Shown: positions 45,536 to 56,515, counted from the stretch's first letter. The stretch is 64,000 nucleotides of DNA from Saturnia japonica (GCA_033032175.1 CM065323.1:11966001-12030000); one strand, 5' to 3'. Numbers and translations: made by a program. The notes: a model not told the origin generated them from the sequence alone.

Positions 45536-46139
45536 ACAAAATAATAATCTAATAAATAAAAACATTAAATTAAATACATATATGTTTTTATTGTAACAAC
45601 TGTGGTAAGAACACTTATAAAAGAATATTTGAAAACACTTTTATTTTACAGTATTACTTACCTTTGTTCACGAAAAAGACAAACATCTTATACCATTTCC
45701 ATTTCTTTATTTTCTCGATGATAGCTTCTGTGAAAACTTGAACGAGCGTCTTTTTTACGTTATGTATGCATTATTTTATAAAAATATGAAGTTTACACAC
45801 GTACAAGGTTATACCAGAGTCGGAGAAACTGATAGGCATGGAGCTATATCGATAAATGTATTATTTTTTTACAAAATGTAAGAAACTAAACTACTGCCGG
45901 ATACTTTTGTACAAATTTATTAACTAATATTATATTTCATTACAAGATATTACACGTATTAATTCTTGATTGATAATTCCAACTTCTTCAAAATTTTCCA
46001 AGCTGTTGTAAAATAAGTAGGCATAGGTAGAGGTACTCGACAATGAAACGAAATAATTATAACGACAGGTAATCTATTATAATTTATTTTAATCAAAATC
46101 TAATGAATCGTCACTACTTATTTCATATCGATATTCATT

Positions 46140-46425
46140 CAGATGATATCATTACTTATTTGGTCGCAACACTACAACTATAAAATTAGAACTGTCATCG
46201 AGAAAAAAAGAAATGGAAATAGTTTAGCATTCCATGGATTCACCGTGCGGGTGTCGGGTCCATCGTGTAGCAGACAGAGGGAACACGAGCAATCCCCCGG
46301 ACTTGCGACCCAGGTGTACGTTTAAGGGGCCTTTTATGATGCACATCAGCGCTCACTTTGACTGCCCGCGATACCCTCCCTGCCAAGCCAGATTTGGTAA
46401 GAGCCTGTTAATGCTGCTTTAGATA
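46140..46425. other. Unassigned GC-rich island about 600 bp before the first exon
   Basis: Two + frames overlap here: MDSPCGCRVHRVADRGNTSN, and one ending in TFKGPFMMHISAHFDCPRYP. A GTAAGA follows 'cagatttg' at 46398. GC is high for this region. There is no recognised domain, and the Cys/His residues do not form a zinc-finger pattern. It may be an unrecognised mobile fragment, a non-coding exon or an enhancer. Confidence 0.2.
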
Positions 46426-46998
46426 CCCGTTCTAAAATAGAACTTAATGCAGTTCTCGACAGGCTGAGGTCTTTTAACAAGTTATAGAGAGATTTCGCTG
46501 GAATATCTCTCGCTCCCACTTGTTGTGGTTAAAATGATATGAAGTGATGACATGCAGAAGCAAATGGTGTGGTACAATCGCGAAGATATTTGTGATATGA
46601 TACAATTAAACCCCATGAAATGAATAATGATGAATCATGATGAACAGTTTATGATGTCGCCAAACATGAAAGAATAGATCACAATAATAATATACTCAAA
46701 GCTATTGTAAATACACAAAACATCGTGAAAAATTATACACAATGGTAGGAAATTACAGAGAAGTATAATAAGAGTAGTAATAACAATATAATAATTGTAC
46801 GAATTTATAAAAATTATTTAAACTGCGGATAATCGTATTTATCAGTTAGTTTAGGAATTAAGGTATCTGTCCTTTTAGGCTTATATTAAATCACTTATAC
46901 GTATATATTTGTAAAATAGGTATTTGCAGAAAACTAATATTTTTGGTATACACCGAGACATTGTTCAAAGGAATAATATATTTTTGTTTTCTTTCCAG

Positions 46999-47166
46999 AG
47001 CATAGGTAACGTCACAGCTGAGATGGAGTTACAAAGACTGCAGCAAGAGCAACTAAGGCGCCAAGAGCTGGTGAGGCGTGGACAGCATGGCCTATACCCT
47101 GGACCTCCGCTGGCTCTCCTTCCACTTTTAGAACAAATGAGACCGCAGCCTCCTGCACCACCTAAT
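46999..47166 (+). CDS. Internal coding exon, candidate SoxD (Sox5/6, Sox102F) coiled-coil/Pro region
   Basis: The best coding evidence in the window, with 50869-51100. A strong acceptor ('ttttgttttctttccag') precedes codon AGC, and GTAAGT follows codon AAT. The 168 bases give 56 whole codons (phase 0 to 0), so skipping would not shift the frame. Residues 1-25 (SIGNVTAEMELQRLQQEQLR, RQELV) are Gln/Leu/Arg-rich and fit the end of a coiled coil. Residues 26-56 are Pro/Leu-rich (GLYPGPPLALLPLLEQMRPQ, PPAPPN). In vertebrate Sox5/Sox6 a Gln-rich coiled coil is followed by a Leu/Pro hydrophobic strip, which this resembles. SoxD proteins are HMG-box regulators that dimerise through that coil. The similarity is by order and composition, recalled not aligned. 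Another CtBP-recruiting regulator is possible. No start codon exon was identified upstream. Confidence 0.7.
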
Positions 47167-47304
47167 GTAAGTTTTTTCTTAACTCTACAAAATTCATGAA
47201 AACCATCTAGAGTCAAAACTATCAAAAATCTATTGAAAACCGAGTAAATGAAACAGCTGGATATATCGATTAATCTGGGTATTACCAAAAAGCGATACAA
47301 TTAT

Positions 47305-47530
47305 TAACAGACTTCAAAAAAGGAGGAGCGTTCTTAATTCGATTGTATTTTTAATTTTTCATAGCTTCTTTGTTCTTGAATGAGCTGGTTTAAATGATTA
47401 TTTTTTTGTTGGAAAGTGAATAATACCTCAAAGGGTAACGTAGTCCCATTTTAATTTCATTGACATTGGACCTCAGACATCGAAAATACACCGAAACAAT
47501 ACACAATTGTTTTCTTATTTGTTAAAAATT
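47305..47530 (-). repeat. Dispersed repeat copy (ggtatcccc family), inverted
   Basis: 'cgattgtatttttaattttt', 'catagcttctttgttcttga', 'acctcaaagggtaacgtagt' and 'ttcattgacattggacctca' are the reverse of the 22318-22575 phrases. Confidence 0.65.
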
Positions 47531-48204
47531 ATCTTGCTAGTTAACAATGAATCCGAAACAAACCAAATCATTCTACATAATAATATCAGCATAAAAATTA
47601 AAATACTTTTACAAATATCAAAAATTTAGTGACAGTAATCAAATATTATGATTCCATAAATATTACTTTATCAACAGTAACCTAATACTTTACATCTAAT
47701 TAAAAATTGAAAATAAAAATTGAGTAACCTCTTATTCCAAATTAACATTTCAAATTAATTCGTAAATCTTTGTACCTACATACAGGTGTGTATTGAGTGT
47801 TTAGAAAGGAACCTTAACATAATTATTCGTCACTCGTATATATTATACGTAATAAATAATTACCATCATTAAATTTCGTGTTTATGGAAAAACAACCCAA
47901 AAAACCTTAGCTACTTAGTTGTACCTAGTTGATTAAAAGGTTAATTTAAAGTGTAATGAATAAAGAGTCAGTTTTTTAAATGTTATCTTTTATCGCTATT
48001 GGTAATTTTATACATTTCGAGTTACATCAATAAAAAGTGATTATAATTATTGAAACGAAATATCTTGGATCAAAATATTGTGTTCAATTTTTTTTTTTTT
48101 GTTGAACAAGCAAGATTTTTTTTTATTTGGTGACACAATTTTACACAATGCCAATTATTTCCAAACTAAGCAATGCTTTTATTATAGTATATGAACAGCT
48201 GATA

Positions 48205-48312
48205 TACATACATTTGCAGATATTTAACACCCAGACATACAACTGACAATATGTTTATCACACAAAAGTCAGTGTGCGAGTATCGGACCTGAACTGAGCT
48301 AAAAGATCTTAT
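48205..48312 (-). mobile_element. tRNA-derived SINE, inverted
   Basis: 'tttaacacccagacatacaa', 'ctgacaatatgtttatcaca' and 'gcgagtatcggacctgaact' are the reverse complement of 36963-37105. The box-A end is decayed. Confidence 0.65.
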
Positions 48313-49319
48313 TTAATTACATATGCATAGAATAACATAACTTACACTTATATTGGTGGAGTTGTAACATGTCCGAGATGTCTTCGCACCTTCATCAACA
48401 TAATTTGATACAGTAATCACTACAAAGCGCATCAAAGGGCAACAATGTCCTGATTAACATAATTTTATGCATGTTCAGGAAATAAAAAATCCCTGTACCT
48501 ATAATTGAAACCATTTCTTAATTATACAGATTTTTTTTAAGAAAACGCCGCAACAGAACCTCAGCTTTCAACTACAATTTTTCGAATAAAATTACTATTA
48601 AATACAATTACAGAGGGGGTCACGACCTACAAAACAATCTCATTACAAACCTGTACAAAATTAATTCCAATTTAGACACAACAAACATCAAATACATAAT
48701 AAAAGAGAGCGGTGCCTAAGTACAAACACCTCGATATATCATGTAACGATTTCATCAAAAGCTCACGAAATCAATTCTGTAGTACGAAATATTCTTTAAA
48801 ACTGGATGATGATGATGGACCGTACGTTGTACTAATTATAATTTTACATAATACCGGTTTAGGCAGATAATTAGCGTGGAACAACTTTCGTTGCGTTAAC
48901 ATTTTGTGTTTTCATAATAGAATAAGATCCACGTCGATGTTTGTACGATCTACTCTATGCTATGAATATGTTTCAAGTTTCTTCAAATTAATTTGACTTG
49001 CAATATTTGAAGTGATAACTTCTTTAGCATTGTTGTGATTTGAAAGTCGATAAAACGAAGAAGCAAAAACGACAGTAAAAAGATTGCCACGCAATAATTA
49101 ATTTTATTACCTTACCAAAAAGGCACGAAACAAAAACTAGACAACACCTATGACATTCTTTTACTGATTGATATTGTGTTAGGTTACCATGGATATTTCA
49201 AATGTGCATTAATTGAAAATAATATTGTGAATAATGATTTTTAGTACTTGTATGTACATTTTCATAAACTTTAAATTAGTGTATATTTGATCATTTTCTT
49301 AATTAAAAAAAAACATAGA

Positions 49320-49362
49320 TGTGAAGGTTTCACTTCTAGCACGTGTGAATTGCACATTTTTT
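49320..49362 (-). repeat. Dispersed repeat fragment (cacacgtg family)
   Basis: 'gatgtgaaggtttcacttct' and 'agcacgtgtgaattgcaca' match 11959-11998 in inverted orientation almost perfectly, followed by a T run. Confidence 0.7.
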
Positions 49363-49435
49363 TTTTTAATTCCTATATGTATATTTAACGCTTGGCTTAC
49401 ATCCTTTTCTTATATTTAATGACAACGTGATTCAA

Positions 49436-49525
49436 GATTGCTAACCCGCTAAGCCTAAGAACATTGACGACAGATTTTCTACTAGAAAGTGGTAGCTAGC
49501 CATGTAGGCATTAGAAAATGGTTTT
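49436..49525 (-). mobile_element. SINE fragment, minus strand
   Basis: 'aacccgctaagcctaagaac', 'gtggtagctagccatgtagg' and 'cattagaaaatgg' match the inverted SINE body; immediately followed by a second copy. Confidence 0.65.
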
Positions 49526-49555
49526 TTAATCATTTATAAGTATAATTATCGCCAC

Positions 49556-49775
49556 AATCTCACCTGGTCTTTTAAGTGACGATGTGCCCAAGATGGTGAG
49601 ATGCTAAGCCTATTGGAAGACTGGTTCTCAAGCACAGCTGCCAGAACACATAGGTGCTTGACGATAGATTTAAATCTTGAGGATGGTAGCTAGCCAGTTG
49701 GGCATTAGAAAATAGTCTACCACCATGCGACACGTGACGATTGACGCGGTGTCCGTACATGATCCCACTAGACCA
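49556..49775 (-). mobile_element. tRNA-derived SINE, minus strand
   Basis: 'aatctcacctggtcttttaa', 'gtgacgatgtgcccaagatg', 'aggatggtagctagccagtt' and 'gacgcggtgtccgtacatga' run in reverse order to the reference copy. A short central deletion removes the cggtgaagg block. Confidence 0.75.
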
Positions 49776-50599
49776 ATATTTTTAGCATATCTCTAACATA
49801 TGACCAGTTTCATAACATCAGTTACACCATTCCGTTATGTTAGCGTAAACAGATTGTCAATTATAAGCTTATAACTGAAGCCAGGATATTGGCCAACATT
49901 TAAATAAGCCGGCGATCGCGCTCATGGTTACCGGATTAATTATGTACCTACCGCATGTTATTATTAAATTATTTCAATGTGTTTTCCGATTGGAATCTTT
50001 ATATTTACCGGCACATTTGAAATACGGTGCTGGAGGAATGAAGGAAGATGAAGAGATTCAGATTAACGGAAAGAAAAACGAATAAAGAGGTATTAAACTT
50101 GTTAAAAGAAACGAGGATATTACTAAGAATCCTTGAATATTTTTTGGGCATTCGATTCGACACGACGACCTATTAAAAAATATAACTGAAGGAAAAATTT
50201 AACGGAAGAGGAAGAGAGAAAGACAAAAAATCGTCGTCTTGTCGTATCAAGATGTCAAAAGGAAGGTGCAGAAAAAGAGGATTGTTACACCGAAAAAATC
50301 AGCACCGCTGTAAAATTTTATTTATTATATTTATTACGAACAGAAACGCACGAATAATGTTGCAAACGATTAGAATTTTCCCCAAAATTAGGAGAATTAC
50401 AGTGTTCTCATCATTGACCCTCTCGAACATCTTTCAGTGTTTTAATTATTTTCATTAATTGGAGTATTACCTATGTATTTTTCTTTAGAAAAACACTTTC
50501 GATAGTTAAATCCCCAGCTATCGATTAATTGATTGTGTACATGACGATTGATAATTCGATAGTTGCTCAATATTTTACCAACATTATGTGTAAGTACAC

Positions 50600-50818
50600 C
50601 GCGTCGATCAACGTGATTTCGAATCGCTGTCTGACCTTTCGGTGAAGGAAAACATCGTGATGAAGCCATAGCATGGTATTAGGGCATTTTCTACTGCCTG
50701 TGTGGCTAACTACCACACGCAAGTTGAAAATTTTTCGCAAAGCACCAATAGGTGTATTCCGGCAGCTGCACTTGAGATCCAGTCTCCTAGGCTTAGCGTG
50801 TCACCATCCCGTCAGGTA
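50600..50818 (+). mobile_element. tRNA-derived SINE just upstream of an exon
   Basis: 'cgcgtcgatcaacgtgattt', 'tttcggtgaaggaaaacatc', 'gtgatgaagccatagcatgg', 'ccaataggtgtattccggca' and 'ctaggcttagcgtgtcacca'. It ends about 50 bases before the acceptor at 50868, so it occupies the region just upstream of the branch point. Confidence 0.75.
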
Positions 50819-50868
50819 ACCGTTAAAAACCTATTTAAAAATACGCTGATTCATTAACAATATTACAG

Positions 50869-51100
50869 GTAGTGCCACAGTCAACATGGCCGGCGACAGC
50901 GCAACTAGCCCAGTTGACAGCAAGCGCGCGTTCCTCACCACCTCAAGATCCTGACACTCCTCTAAACCTGAGCAAGCAACGGTCACCGTCACCGGCGCAG
51001 ACCTCTATGATGATGCAGCGGTTCGTTCCCTACCCGACTATTGAAGAGAAGAGTCCTTATTCCATGCCGAAAGAAGAAGAATATAGTAATGCGTGTAACG
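50869..51100 (+). CDS. Internal coding exon with PLNLSK CtBP-type motif, candidate SoxD
   Basis: The acceptor 'aacaatattacag' precedes GTA, continuing phase 0 from the exon at 46999. The donor GTAAGT follows 77 codons plus one base (phase 1), so skipping would shift the frame. Residues 1-20 (VVPQSTWPATAQLAQLTASA) are Ala/Gln/Leu-rich. Residues 21-42 hold RSSPPQDPDTPLNLSKQRSP. PLNLSK at 31-36 fits the PxDLS-type motif that recruits the corepressor CtBP. The rest has MMMQRFVPYPTIEEKSPYSM and an acidic KEEEYSNACN. In Sox5/Sox6 the order AAQLAAMQ-like, SP-rich, PLNLS, KSPTSP-like occurs before the HMG box; this is the basis of the SoxD suggestion. Other CtBP partners also carry PLNLS or PLDLS, so the name is tentative while the exon itself is well supported. 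No HMG box was found downstream to 64000. Confidence 0.72.
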
Positions 51101-51307
51101 GTAAGTAATAATACTTATTTTTTAAAAGTTAATGTATGAAGTAGATACCAAACATAAATGCAATCCACATGATGAACATTACAAAACCCTTTGTCCGAAG
51201 TGAAGGCGAATCTTTAAGGCCTTACATTATTTAATAATTATGCGAAAAATTCGCACTGGTTAACTAATATAGCTGGAATCTTATTTGAAGTGTCTGTATG
51301 TAATGTC

Positions 51308-51621
51308 AAAATACATAACAGCTTTTTACTAAATCCATATGAAAGTATATGCGGTACTTAAAACAGAAAACCAAATCTATTATCGGGGTAATCTCCGAAA
51401 CGGTTGGAGAGAGAGTGAGAGAGGAAGAGATATATCAAATTAGTACCTACATAATTGTGGATCTTAAAAATACCTACAAAAAAGTCAGCTTGATCATATT
51501 ATGACTGATCTAAGGATCACCATAAGCATTTTTGTCTCTTTAAAACTTGTAGCATGATTCGCGCGTGTGCCGATCGACGGCATTCTTTAGTCCACACAAG
51601 AGCAGTCGAAGACACGGCTAG
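51308..51621 (+). mobile_element. Helitron-like repeat (agcttttta family), internally deleted
   Basis: 'aacagctttttactaaatcc', 'ggggtaatctccgaaacggt', 'acataattgtggatcttaaa', 'aatacctacaaaaaagtcag' and the end 'gaagacacgg' CTAG T. Sister copy at 62929-63373. Confidence 0.65.
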
Positions 51622-51974
51622 TACATAATATAGGTATTTAAAATAAAAAAAAAAAAACTTAATTTTTTAACGATTTTAAATATAGTAAATGCTACCTACT
51701 TACTACTACTAAGAATTTCTTCTCAATAAAAACCTATTTATTGATATTACCCCGCATTTAGTTTAATATGTTAATAAGTACGCTGTTAATTTTCACTGAA
51801 GTGATATAAGAATAAAAACGATGCGTTGAAAGTCGACCTTCAATCTAATAGACCAATGACACGTCTCATAATTAGGAATCCACGGTTACGAGTGAATCAG
51901 ATAACGTTGTATGACGTAAATTAACGTCACACGCGCGTAAGAGTTCCAAAAATATTAACGCGGCTGTCTGTTCG

Positions 51975-52065
51975 CATCACTTTTTAGTTCACCGAAAGAT
52001 CAGGCTCATTGTAGGGATTCGAACGGACGACAGCCGATTCCGTGTCCATGCTTCAAAGGGCCAAT
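51975..52065 (-). mobile_element. SINE promoter-end fragment, minus strand
   Basis: 'tttttagttcaccgaaagat', 'attgtagggattcgaacgga' and 'gccgattccgtgtccatgct' are the reverse of the SINE head, including box B. Confidence 0.65.
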
Positions 52066-52690
52066 GTTAATAAATTTTATTATTATTATTATAGGTTACT
52101 ATTAAACGCATTCAGATACTAAACTATTGGCATGTGGAAATGTAAAAATACGACACGGGGTACACCGTAGAAGTGATACCTGTGCGTATAGACAGTTCAA
52201 CAAATGTGTGCGTAAAGCGTGTGTAAATACAGTGACTATGTGTGCGTGTAAAGAGGTACAGTACAAGAGAATTCTTTTAGTTATTTTAATTAAATCTAAA
52301 CTTTATACATGTTATTTGTTCAAATTTAAATTTAATCAACAGCTCAATTGGATAAAGGCATGTTTATTAAATATGTTATTCTCTTTCACTACCAGTAGAA
52401 ATGACAAATAATGAACGTTCTATTAATTTAATTATTTCCGTTGCGTTCTCTTCAATGATAAGTAAAGTAATATATATTTTTAAATTCTCCAAATATTTTC
52501 GATATGGTGGTAGACGAAGAAATTTTATACCATATTGCTGAATATTTTTTTTGTTACCCACTGCTGGTTATCTACCTTTTTAAAATTACAATTTATCGTT
52601 TTAATAATTTGATCATAATGGTACGATGTATTATACTGGTTAGGTGAAACATTTTCTCCGTAACGAACAATGATATTTTATAAGTAGATA
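52066..52690. other. AT-rich intronic stretch
   Basis: The 94-codon frame at 52127 is Cys/Lys-rich without a domain and has no exon signals. Confidence 0.35.
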
Positions 52691-53075
52691 ATGCGTTGAC
52701 TTTACATGCCATCGTGAATGGTGGCCAACTCATCAATTCACTTTAAACTCGATACTGGCGTCAGCGAGATGAAATTTTTATACTTTTTTGACAACAGAGT
52801 TTATCTTACAAGAAATTGTTTGATATTTTGTCTACAATTATTTTTCACCGATGGTAACGCTCTCTATTGGCAGGGATTTCATCCTCACACCTTGGAACAT
52901 AAATGGATGTGGACAGTACTGTTTCAGAGAAGCATACTCCCACTAACGCTCTGATTGTCAACTGAGCTTTGTGCTGAGTGTTTCCAAAGCGTTACAGTAT
53001 GGACTAGGAGCTTTTGGCGGGCACTTTATTCGTGTGGTGGCTTAAATTTTGAATCTTGAAATTGTTTTATTTTGC
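52691..53075. other. Unassigned moderate-GC block
   Basis: The frame 52718-52951 reads KLDTGVSEMKFLYFFDNRVY and then LFFTDGNALYWQGFHPHTLE. Downstream lies 'caactgagctttgtgctgag'. Not recognised, no clear splice sites. Could be part of an unknown mobile element or a conserved intronic element. Confidence 0.2.
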
Positions 53076-53084
53076 CCTATATTA

Positions 53085-53240
53085 TGTTATTTTCGCGGCG
53101 TTGTACGTGATTTAGTTCAGTTATTGTTCGTTCACAAGTGAAGTGTGATAATTAATAATATATATTTTAAGTTATGACTAAACAGGAAAGTCGCCATCTT
53201 GTTATTATAATTCATACTAGAAACAGACATCATTTTTTTT
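53085..53240 (+). repeat. Dispersed repeat copy (gtcgccatcttgtta family)
   Basis: 'tatgttattttcgcggcgtt', 'gtacgtgatttagttcagtt' and 'aggaaagtcgccatcttgtt' parallel 11810-11915. Confidence 0.5.
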
Positions 53241-53244
53241 TTTA

Positions 53245-53325
53245 GTTCTGACTACACTGTTAGCCTTAGGAGCCCTGAAGCCGCTGCGGCTTTTACAGCT
53301 TCACCGGACTTGGCCAGACATAAAT
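53245..53325 (+). repeat. Dispersed repeat fragment (ctgttagccttagg family)
   Basis: 'ctgactacactgttagcctt', 'aggagccctgaagccgctgc' and 'ttttacagcttcaccggact' recur at 56360-56515 and 24535-24600. Confidence 0.6.
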
Positions 53326-53994
53326 TAGTCGTACCTTATTTTAAACTTAGTAGTGAGTGCGGTCTTTACGAGGGATCCGTGGATTATATATTTTTTAATT
53401 ATCTTGTTCCTTATATGATTTTCTTCCTTGTAATATTCCTCGTCCTACTAGTGTCAATACATTACCTACAGTGTATTCTACTTTTATTGATGTAGTATAA
53501 TAACTATATCTATGGGGATGAATACAGTTGTCATTTAAATAAAAAGAAAAATAACTCTATTACTTAAGTCACCTCATCCGGTTATATAAAAACTGCATCG
53601 CGCGTAAAATTTACGCGTTTCTAAAATTTCCATAAATTCTCAGATTTTATCTTATTTTTCATTAAATTAGGCTCGGTTTTTGTAACAATTTATTGGCCAC
53701 GATCTTATCATTTGGTGTACATTTAGATGGAGTAAAAAAATATATCCGAAATTGCATTTGTTTACTAATTATAGGAATATATATATAATAGATAATGTAT
53801 ATGTACCTAGATCTTTATCCATATGCAAGCCTTGTAAATCGCCAAAACGCAACATCAAAACTTGGCTTTTCTGACGTAGTTTTTGAAATACCTGACTTTG
53901 TTAAACCAAAATTATAAATATATACGATACACAATTTCAAACACAGCCATTTAATTCCAAATTAAGGAAACCCTAAATTAACTAAGTGGCTGAT
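53326..53994. other. AT-rich intronic stretch
   Basis: Nothing recognised. Confidence 0.35.
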
Positions 53995-54135
53995 GTACAT
54001 ACATATTTAACACACAGAAACAAAACTGTCAATTTTTTCCACATTACCGCTGGTTAGCTGAAAGAAATTGCTTTATAGTTAAGCTTTCTAGTGTACAAAA
54101 AGTTGAATAAAGTGTTCATTCAATTTTCTCATTTA

Positions 54136-54138
<3 letters not shown>

Positions 54139-54182
<44 letters not shown>
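54139..54182. repeat. (TA)n microsatellite at a Helitron 5' end
   Basis: About 44 bases of TA, running directly into the Helitron 5' region. Confidence 0.95.
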
Positions 54183-54185
<3 letters not shown>

Positions 54186-54832
54186 AAACGGAAGAGTTTT
54201 TTCTTTGTTTGTTTGTTTACTACTCTCTGGAACTAAAAGTCGGATTAGAAAAATTATTTTTGTATATGATAGCTAGACTCTTGAGGAATAGTACAGGCTA
54301 TTAAAGATTAGGCTACAACTATCAGACTTAGTCTTAAATATTGATTTTTGTTAACTAAGTCCGAAACTCGGAGTGTTCCCGAACTGCTTTATCCGCGTGC
54401 GCTGCCGTAAAAGTAAAAATAAAATAATAGTTAATGATACCTAAAGACAATGTTCCACAAAAATATTTGTCCTTAGTATATATAAAAGCATGTGCCTATC
54501 TCATATACATAAACCGTAATAAGCAATTTTGTAACAAACATTTGTTGAAAATTAGGAAGTGATAATTTTAGGCATGACATTTGAATCATTAGGAATGAAA
54601 GTTATTTCATCGTCAAGACAGTATTATTCACATAAACTTTGCCCTTTACAGCAATAATAACAATTTTGAATCATAATTTGAGAGAAAATTAAATTAATTT
54701 AAAACTCGGCGTGCGATGTTATGCATAAAACTGTCCACCTCATAAATAAATTATTTATACTGAAGTATTAGAAATCATCAATCAGTGATTTATTTTCAAT
54801 GGCATGCGGGTGAAACCGCAGGACACAGCTAG
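54183..54832 (+). mobile_element. Non-autonomous Helitron
   Basis: The 5' region 'ggaagagttttttctttgtt' and 'tactctctggaactaaaagt' aligns with the start of 7039-7651. The 3' end 'gggtgaaaccgcaggacaca' is followed by GCTAG and T. The TC start is lost in, or replaced by, the TA microsatellite. About 650 bp, no frame. Confidence 0.65.
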
Positions 54833-54837
54833 TTATT

Positions 54838-54900
54838 CATAAGCGGTAATCAAACTTGCGACCTCTCGGCTCAATCACTGCGCCACGAGTCCTGTTAAAA
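54838..54900 (-). mobile_element. tRNA-SINE head fragment, inverted
   Basis: 'cggtaatcaaacttgcgacc' and 'tctcggctcaatcactgcgc' plus 'cacgag' are the reverse of the box A to box B part of 36963-37105. A tail-like fragment of the same SINE lies at 53995-54053, so the SINE may once have spanned the Helitron site. Confidence 0.6.
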
Positions 54901-55485
54901 ATAATGTATGTAGAAAATGGGCATTGTTGTTAAATGCCTATGAATGCCTTATAGTGTTTATAAAGCGAAAACATCTAAATAAAACGAAAAAAAAAAAAAC
55001 ATGAAATAAAAATAACTAAGTACTAATAAATCACTTCAATTAAATAATATCAAAATCTAAGAAAATTCGAATCCATCAACTAGTTAATAACCAAGTATAT
55101 AAAAGTTTATTATCTTATACTTTTTCTTAATTTTTTTATAACACACTAAAGATGGGATCTACGCTGCCTCATCAGATATAATATCCAATATCATTAAATT
55201 ACAAAATTTAAACCGTATCGTAATGCAATAAAAAAAATATCTTGAATCAATTACGTAGAAAATGTACATTCTTTAACGGTCATAAGTTTAATAATGTCTA
55301 AACACACTGGCGTATTTAACAAATCAATTTTAATAACACAAAAGTGTAATTAGGAGAAGACTGAGTGGGCGCGGAACCCCCAAATAAAGTCAAATCATTT
55401 TAACGGTTTTAAGCATGAAAGTTTTTGATAGGTGCAGAGTAAAATATAAAAAGGATAATCATTTATGATAATTAAATCGATACTT
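54901..55485. other. AT-rich intronic stretch
   Basis: Nothing recognised. Confidence 0.35.
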
Positions 55486-55489
55486 AATA

Positions 55490-55620
55490 AAAGAGTAAAG
55501 AGTCGAAACCTGTAACCTATGTTGAAGATATTTGAGAAAAAATACTACGGGGGTTAGAATTAGGAACAGAACATATTACGATAGTTTTGAAATTTTTGTC
55601 TGTTTTTCTCTCTATTCGAT
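55490..55620 (+). repeat. Dispersed repeat fragment
   Basis: 'agagtaaagagtcgaaacct', 'ctacgggggttagaattagg' and 'gatagttttgaaatttttgt' resemble 5660-5780. Confidence 0.5.
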
Positions 55621-55719
55621 ATAAAACTGGAGTAACTAAGATTTTTCAGTTTAAAAAAATACCTTGATTTTTAAAATGGAGCTTTTGAAATAAATAGATA
55701 CAATATTAATAACATTGCT

Positions 55720-55860
55720 TTTAACCTCCGATGTAAACAGAGAGGTATTAGCTTAACATGTGTAAGTATATCTGTCTGTGGCTTCATAGCTCCCAAACGG
55801 CTGAACCTATTTTGATCTTTTTTTTTTTTGTTTACAGCAAAGATATCATTTTAGGGCTCA
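55720..55860 (+). repeat. Dispersed LINE-tail-like repeat (taacctccgatgtaaa)
   Basis: 'ttaacctccgatgtaaacag', 'tatatctgtctgtggcttca' and 'agctcccaaacggctgaacc' form a phrase common in lepidopteran introns (ttaacccccgacgcaaa ... ctgtctgtggcat ... ctaaacgg). Only one copy here. Confidence 0.45.
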
Positions 55861-56359
55861 ATGGAATGGTCTCAATTAAAAGGTTACTTGTGTCAGGGTT
55901 TGTTAACTTTTATATTAATTTTTAAAGTAAGTTTATGTAAATTAGCTTCAGCCTGTAATTTCGTTCTAGTTGTTTTCAAAATGAAACGACTCACGTGCCA
56001 TCTGTTGTAAACTGGTTGTATTAATACTGTATCTTCAAGGGTGTATGCACAACAGTTAATAAATTACAAAATTGTCATGGCAATCGGATGAATGGTTTAA
56101 AAACGCTTAAGAAACAAATAACGCAAGATTCATTTATATAATAATACATATGTGTCACTAGATAATAGTAAATACGAACCATTACTTTATAAACAACGTA
56201 ACTAGGTTATAAAATGTCTTTAGATTGTTAAAAGGTAACAAGTATTTTGAACTTCGAGGTTATTAAATAAGCAAAATCATGATATTCGGACTTGCAAAAT
56301 GTACATTTTTTACAGCTAATTTGTTTTTGGTACTCGTTGGCCGCAGTTTCGTCTTTTTT

Positions 56360-56515
56360 TTCGAACTGACTATACTGTTAGCCTTAAGGACTCTGGAACC
56401 ATTAGAGGCTTTGACATCTTCACCGGGCTTGGTCGCTGGCTACTTCAACGGCCCACTTGCTTCGCTCACTCGGCTCGTGCGTTATAGTCACAGTAACCTA
56501 ATCTAACCAATTCAG
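56360..56515 (+). repeat. Dispersed repeat (ctgttagccttaagg family), best copy
   Basis: 'ctgactatactgttagcctt', 'gacatcttcaccgggcttgg', 'acggcccacttgcttcgctc', 'actcggctcgtgcgttatag' and 'aacctaatctaacca'. Its frame is repeat-derived. Confidence 0.6.

Larger units (their letters stand above)
47167..50868 (+). other. Intron between the two coding exons
   Basis: 3702 bases from GTAAGT to 'cattaacaatattacag'. The 3' site has a weak pyrimidine tract but a good branch-like 'attaac'. The intron is repeat-rich: an inverted ggtatcccc repeat, a tRNA-SINE and three SINE copies of the cggtgaagg family, the last ending about 50 bases before the acceptor. Confidence 0.65.

Noticed and set aside
46965..47300. 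Minus-strand frame of 111 codons over the first exon
   Set aside because: Antisense shadow of the + strand exon; splice sites and codon pattern support the + strand.
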